64,000 nucleotides of DNA from Acephala macrosclerotiorum. Its lineage: Eukaryota; Ascomycota; Leotiomycetes; Helotiales; Mollisiaceae. The stretch covers positions 1-64,000 of the forward strand of contig MU119232.1 in NCBI GenBank assembly GCA_014904845.1, in the 5' to 3' direction. The first letter of the stretch is position 1, and each line of letters begins with the position of its first letter. Position numbers and translations under genes: made by a program. Positions 59,402-64,000 of the stretch are shown here, one piece after another. A model generated the notes under the pieces. That model ran no database searches. It was not told where the DNA came from and saw only the letters and a program-made list of their open reading frames with translations.

Positions 59402-60462
59402 ATGGCCTCTGCAGATGGTATCCAGACAGAAGTGGTGTACCTCACCAAAGATCCCAAGCATGAGGGTGAGAAGCCCTACGAGCTCAGGTACGATGCCGAA
59501 GGAGAAATCCCAAGGACAAACATGATGAACACGCCCAAGCTCGTTACAGTTTATGATTTCCGGCCGCTTCAGAATTCCAGCAACTTCGAGGATTACGGAT
59601 TCTCGGCGATGAGGATTCCTTGTGGGTTGACAGCCGCTGAGTTCTCTAATACAAACCGCGTTGAGGAGGTATACTATTCTGCGATCCAGAAATACCTGCG
59701 CCAAATCTATCCCGAGGCAGCAAAAATCAAAATTCTGGAGCACGATGTAAGTTTGTACTACACTGTTGTACAGTACGTGAGATTTTGACGAGGTTGCAAG
59801 ATTCGCAAACGGCATGCGAAATTCCCTGCAGTGGCAGAGCAAACTGTTGATTTTTCCCAACCTGCTACACTTGTTCACATCGGTGAGGCTCTCACTCCAT
59901 TCAAGAAACGGCGCACGCTAATTCAGTCCAAGATTTTTCAGTTCACTCTGCTTCAAAGGTAGCTCAGGCTGCATTCAAAATAGCGCCAAACCAGTATCGA
60001 CGTCTGTTGACAGTGAAGTGAATGTCCCAATCACGTTCGCAAAGGATATTTGGGAACTCAATACTGAGATCTACAGCTTTTGGAAGTCACTCCAAGGGCC
60101 TGGTAATGACTGGCCACTTGCACTCTGCGACTACCGTACCATAAATTACGATTCGGAGACTATCTCAGCAGATGTTGTATGGAACAACAGGTTTACAGAA
60201 AACGTGAGGTTGTACCACAGCCCAAAACATGAATGGTACTATCTCAAAGATTTGGCCGAAGATGAAGTTATTATGCTGCGCCAGACAGATTCTGATCTCG
60301 AAGGTGGTGGAGGTGAGTGAGACATTTTCTCTCTGCATCAAATGAGTTCTGACAGAATTTTCATCAGGGGTCGCCCATGCGAGCTTCGACAACTCTATGG
60401 CTGATGAATGCGCGGCACCAAGGGAGAGTATTGAGCTTAGAGCATTTTTGTTTTTTGATTGA
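59402..60462 (+). CDS. CmcJ/GA4-desaturase-family oxygenase-like protein
   Basis: Member of the fungal family named after CmcJ and gibberellin GA4 desaturase, which includes non-heme iron/2-oxoglutarate enzymes of secondary metabolism. Five exons (59402-59746, 59801-59882, 59927-60012, 60069-60312, 60368-60462) give 283 aa, the normal length. Family blocks: IRKRHAKFPA, QPATLVHI, FWKSLQGPGNDWPLALCDYRTI, HEWYYLKDLAEDEVIMLRQTDS and, after the last splice, VAHASFDN...PRESIELRAFLFF. Candidate metal ligands are the His of LVHI and the His of VAHASFDN. The residue after LVHI is Val here, where relatives usually have Asp (HID), so the iron site may be incomplete. The third intron's borders were chosen to fit the family. 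Confidence 0.83.
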
Positions 60463-60622
60463 GGAAGAGTTGCGCATTTATTAAATCAGACTAATTAATA
60501 ATTTACTAAGCTTGCTTTTTATCTGGCCAAAGAAAGTCCAATCATCCAGTATCGTTCACTGCCCCTCTGATTTTGACCCCAATTCCCCCAGGCAATCAAC
60601 ATCGTCTCGAAATAGCTTCAGC

Positions 60623-60817
60623 TTACTTCTTCTCAAAAGCCTTATCACAAGCAACGCCCTCGTTCTTATCATTGTATCCATACAATCCATTGCCACCATT
60701 GTTGGTGCCAGCCTTCCTCTCCAATTGGGAACTTGACCTCGACTCTGGTGCTGGCCAGACCGCTCTCCAGGGCTGAGACTTTGTCTCGGTGGTGTTTGCC
60801 GGTTCTTCGAATGGCAT
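60623..60817 (-). CDS. Possible small protein, 64 aa
   Basis: A short frame from ATG at 60817 to a stop at 60623. The sequence is hydrophilic, starts MPFEEPANTTETKSQPWRAV and ends in ACDKAFEKK. Composition looks more natural than the overlapping 114-codon frame at 60669-61013, and an upstream exon is possible, but I recognise neither. Nothing beyond the open frame supports it. Confidence 0.3.
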   Translation of the reverse strand: MPFEEPANTTETKSQPWRAVWPAPESRSSSQLERKAGTNNGGNGLYGYNDKNEGVACDKAFEKK

Positions 60818-61829
60818 CTTGAAAGCCACTAACTAGTGAGATTTCAAATTCCATAGCCGGGTTGGCCACATACATGGTTTGTTGCTGAAGTAAGGGGTTT
60901 AAAGTCTGACGAATTAAGCTAGGAAAAGCATCAGCGGGACTGAGACGCGGCCCATTGTCTGAAATTACTACGTACCCTGTTTGTGGCGTTTGTTGAGGAA
61001 TGATCAATTTCAAGATCTAGAGAGAAGAATGCGACGAATAAGTAGTTGCATGTTGAAAGAGCATCTCTGAGACAGAAACCTCGCATCCGTATGGTCGACT
61101 GCGAACAAATGTCGCCGGAACACCGAGAGCATTACAGAACCCTGCGCATTTCCATTGGCGTAATGAATGCGGTCTCAGACACTGAAAAATGCGGGATGAG
61201 CCATTTGGGGCGTGTTTTTGTCGGGTGCAGTCGAAAGCCTACAGGTTTTTACCTCTTCAACCTCCCAAGGCGAGCCTCTTTCATTGTAAAAGCTAGTTGC
61301 GTGTGGGTTAAAGAATTGCATCAGGAGCTATAGAATACGCAATGCCGTTGGCGTATGGAGTTCACTGCGTGGAAAGTGTGATGTCTCAGTCTCCTTGCAT
61401 GGGAATGCAGTGGCAAACGCTAGGAGATTCTGTCGCCGGACTCGCCTTATCTTTTTTCTTCTATTAGTCATTCGCTTCCATCATTTGTAGGGCTTGGGAA
61501 GTTGTTGGTATAGGGCATGACCTTTTCCTGAAACGTACGAGCCAACCACCAGCAGTAGACTGGGAATGAGAAGGTGGTCAGCTTATTGAGAATTTAAGGG
61601 AGCTGTCATATAAATTTCATACCTTGCCATGCTTTATATCGTGGGGTTGGGTAAATGACCATAAGCCAAGTCTCTAGTGCAAGACCCGAGAGCCAGATTG
61701 CTGAAGACGAGACAATATAAGATGCTCCAGATGTTGGAAAATCGAGTCTCGGCATCGCTTTGCCAATCACGTCACCTTCTCATCCTATAATCTAAGTTAC
61801 TTGACTCCTGATAAGAGAATATTTTCGTG
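60818..61829. other. Intergenic region, 1 kb
   Basis: Short frames only, no features recognised. It includes the promoter of the final gene. Confidence 0.4.
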
Positions 61830-63770
61830 ATGACGGTTGCATGGGTCAACTTATCGACACGTTGGGACCTGCCCAGCGTTCAAGCTGCTCTCAATGTTAT
61901 CCTCTCAGTATTGAGCACCGCGGGCATATGGTCATTCTCCCGATACTGGTGGCAGCAGGGGAGCGCAAGTATATTGAGGGGTGATAATAATGTTCCCTTG
62001 TCAGCATTGTTGACCCTTTCGAGCCCGGGTGAGGGATGGGATGCGGTTACACTTCTACGTAAGAAGGTCTTTGACAAGGAGAACTGGCACCTACTGTTCC
62101 AAATGACCGTCGTCATCATGATAACAATAACTTCGATGCTGTCAGGTCCCATCGCCAAGGTATCACTCCGCAGTAGCCGTACGATACGGACAAGCGAACT
62201 TGGAGTTCAACAAACGATCAAGGGTGACGGTGGTGTGGCGAATCTCCTCGAGGCCAACGTGATATGGAACGACACTATCAGGAGCTTTGACGAAGCTGGA
62301 TTCCCTTACGATCAGCTATTAGATTACCTACCTCCCTCAACAGCGACTTGGATATACGTTGCCCGCGAATGGGATCCAACTTGGACCATGGCATGCAAGT
62401 TCACACCTGAACAAGTCTTACACAACGTCGTAGGTTCCGGCAACAACACGTTTTACGACCCGATCAATGCCTTTCCTGCATATCGAGACACGTATGACCA
62501 ATCCTGGCTAAATACCTCCACTTACAGGTATCAAGCCGATTTCAACAGCTACGCCAACTTTGCGGACCCGGCAAGTCCCCCTTTCAAAGACGCCCTGTTC
62601 TATATCCTACTTCAATCCAACCCTGAGACAAATGATCGGATGGACACGAATAAAGACACATTGCAGATATCGCTTTCAGTCCTTCACGCCCAAGACTTCC
62701 GAGCGACGAACTATGCAGATGTTACAGAAGCAGCAGCAACCAAATGGCAGCCGGTCGGACCCGTTGGCAAGGCGAGTTTCACACGAGTGGAGTGCAACCT
62801 CAGTCGAAAATCAGATGTTCAAAGCGAAGATGCCATACCCTGGCCCTGGTTAAACGACACGTACTCAATTACGTATTCGTACCGGTCTTACTTGCAGTAC
62901 CAGATGGAAGTGACAGGCCCGCGAGGCCAGATTGTTTCCACGCCTACACCTGAAGAGAATTTGAGATTCTATCAAGCTTATGTCGCGACTGTCAACACGC
63001 AATATGCTCTCCCGTCTCCACGCGGTGTCAGCATCTGGATGGACACAGTGCAGATTTCTACGGTCTTCGTATCATTGGTCATCTTTCTGACTTGTTTGAT
63101 ATTATACTTGATAGGTCGCTACTTTTGCTTCCTGCATCAAAACAAATTGAAGCTCAAGGAAGTGTACATCCCGGATGGCAAGATGGAATGGATGATTCAT
63201 ACTGCAAAAGTCTCAGCACAGGACTCGGGAGAACAGGTGGTTGAAGGGAAGAGAGCCAAGGACCGCGATCACTTCCGGACAGCAACTTTTGGCTATATCG
63301 ACACACCTCTGGAGGGCGTAGACACTGGGCTACGACGCCCTTCACTTGCCCGAGTTTACAGTGCCAAAACTTCGAGTAATACTAAAAGGGTGTCCAAAGG
63401 CGTACCGCCCCGACAATATCCTACGGTATTCAGGGATGATGGCAAAGCAGACAGACACGACGAACCAGAAAAGGGGAGCAATCTCAACCAAAATCCAGAT
63501 CTCCGAGATTTACACAGTGCGCCTGAAGCGATTGTCTCGTCGGCTGGCGAGGACTCGCAATCCATCATCGGGGCACAACATCCCGATCCCGACGGAAACG
63601 CAGCCAGTACACAGTTATCAAGAAGGTCTTCAACTGGGACTTTACTCAACATTGAAGAAGACTCATCCGAATCGAACTTTCAATCGATCGTGCGCAAGAC
63701 CGAGGGGGTTGGCCCAAACAATGATACAGCCCGAAGTACCTTGGGGACAAATAATTGTGAAAAAGAATGA
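61830..63770 (+). CDS. Large fungal membrane protein of unknown function
   Basis: A single-exon frame of 646 aa from the ATG at 61830. There are three likely membrane segments: near residues 15-36 (SVQAALNVILSVLSTAGIW), 90-110 (LLFQMTVVIMITITSMLS) and 410-432 (VFVSLVIFLTCLILYLIGRYF). The roughly 300-residue loop between the second and third has many NxT/NxS sites (NDT, NNT, NTS) and two or more Cys, so it probably faces outside or the lumen. The C-terminal 200 residues are hydrophilic, Ser/Asp-rich and probably cytosolic. The layout matches a widespread family of uncharacterised ascomycete membrane proteins; I know of no assigned function. Confidence 0.75.
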   Translation: MTVAWVNLSTRWDLPSVQAALNVILSVLSTAGIWSFSRYWWQQGSASILRGDNNVPLSALLTLSSPGEGWDAVTLLRKKVFDKENWHLLFQMTVVIMITITSMLSGPIAKVSLRSSRTIRTSELGVQQTIKGDGGVANLLEANVIWNDTIRSFDEAGFPYDQLLDYLPPSTATWIYVAREWDPTWTMACKFTPEQVLHNVVGSGNNTFYDPINAFPAYRDTYDQSWLNTSTYRYQADFNSYANFADPASPPFKDALFYILLQSNPETNDRMDTNKDTLQISLSVLHAQDFRATNYADVTEAAATKWQPVGPVGKASFTRVECNLSRKSDVQSEDAIPWPWLNDTYSITYSYRSYLQYQMEVTGPRGQIVSTPTPEENLRFYQAYVATVNTQYALPSPRGVSIWMDTVQISTVFVSLVIFLTCLILYLIGRYFCFLHQNKLKLKEVYIPDGKMEWMIHTAKVSAQDSGEQVVEGKRAKDRDHFRTATFGYIDTPLEGVDTGLRRPSLARVYSAKTSSNTKRVSKGVPPRQYPTVFRDDGKADRHDEPEKGSNLNQNPDLRDLHSAPEAIVSSAGEDSQSIIGAQHPDPDGNAASTQLSRRSSTGTLLNIEEDSSESNFQSIVRKTEGVGPNNDTARSTLGTNNCEKE

Positions 63771-64000
63771 TGAGTACCGTGATTGACTCGACGGTAATCT
63801 TGAAGTCTGGGGCTTCGGTATTTCTCTATTGAAGTATGATTGACAACGAAGGGCTGACTATTCATCATTCTTGCAGAAATTTACAAATATTTTGGTTTGA
63901 TACACTCCTGGTCGTTTTCATTTTTGTTCTTTGTGCCTTTAATTGATGAATCGTGACAATTTTGAGCGATAAATTTGATATTATTGGGCTTGTACTGTCA

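Overview
This window is the left end of a chromosome from a filamentous ascomycete (Pezizomycotina). It opens with about 16 CCCTAA telomere repeats. The genes have many short introns (about 44-75 nt, branch site like gctaac), and the gene set is fungal: Zn2Cys6 regulators, a GH72 glucanosyltransferase, mannitol-1-phosphate dehydrogenase and others. AT-rich tracts and transposons whose stop codons all look like CpA-to-TpA changes point to repeat-induced point mutation (RIP). I would not name a genus from this.

Layout. 1-3.5 kb: telomere, a RIP-type AT-rich tract, and a complete but dead pogo/Tigger transposon. 3.7-12 kb: two head-to-head tricalbin-like (SMP plus C2) paralogs sharing one promoter, and a tail-anchored protein of unknown function. 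12-14 kb: an 11-exon catalase gene with a 1-nt deletion and a lost catalytic histidine. 15-29 kb: a GMC oxidoreductase, an F-box protein, a membrane-anchored type B carboxylesterase, a single-pass membrane protein, a Cdc25/rhodanese-type phosphatase and a basic disordered protein. 31-36 kb: mannitol-1-phosphate 5-dehydrogenase and the COPI beta-prime subunit (SEC27). 36-41 kb: two tandem alpha/beta-hydrolase paralogs separated by two MITE-like elements. 41-49 kb: a regulator-like protein, a DHA2-type MFS transporter, and a Zn2Cys6 regulator gene cut by a Tc1/mariner transposon. 49.5-51.8 kb: an augmin HAUS6-like subunit. 53.8-64 kb: a GPI-anchored GH72 enzyme, a peroxisomal enoyl-CoA hydratase-like protein, a membrane-anchored amidase, a CmcJ/GA4-desaturase-family oxygenase-like protein and a large fungal membrane protein.

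How the genes relate. Most are independent single-copy genes rather than one pathway. Two groups could be functional neighbourhoods: regulator-like protein, MFS pump and broken Zn2Cys6 regulator at 41-49 kb, and hydratase, amidase and oxygenase at 55.6-60.5 kb. No prokaryotic-type operons, CRISPR arrays, tRNA or rRNA genes were seen.

Gene models were built by hand: I located donor, branch and acceptor sites and checked that exon lengths keep frame. Three models cannot be kept in frame without assuming one missing base (catalase, MFS transporter, interrupted Zn2Cys6 gene), while the other spliced models close exactly.
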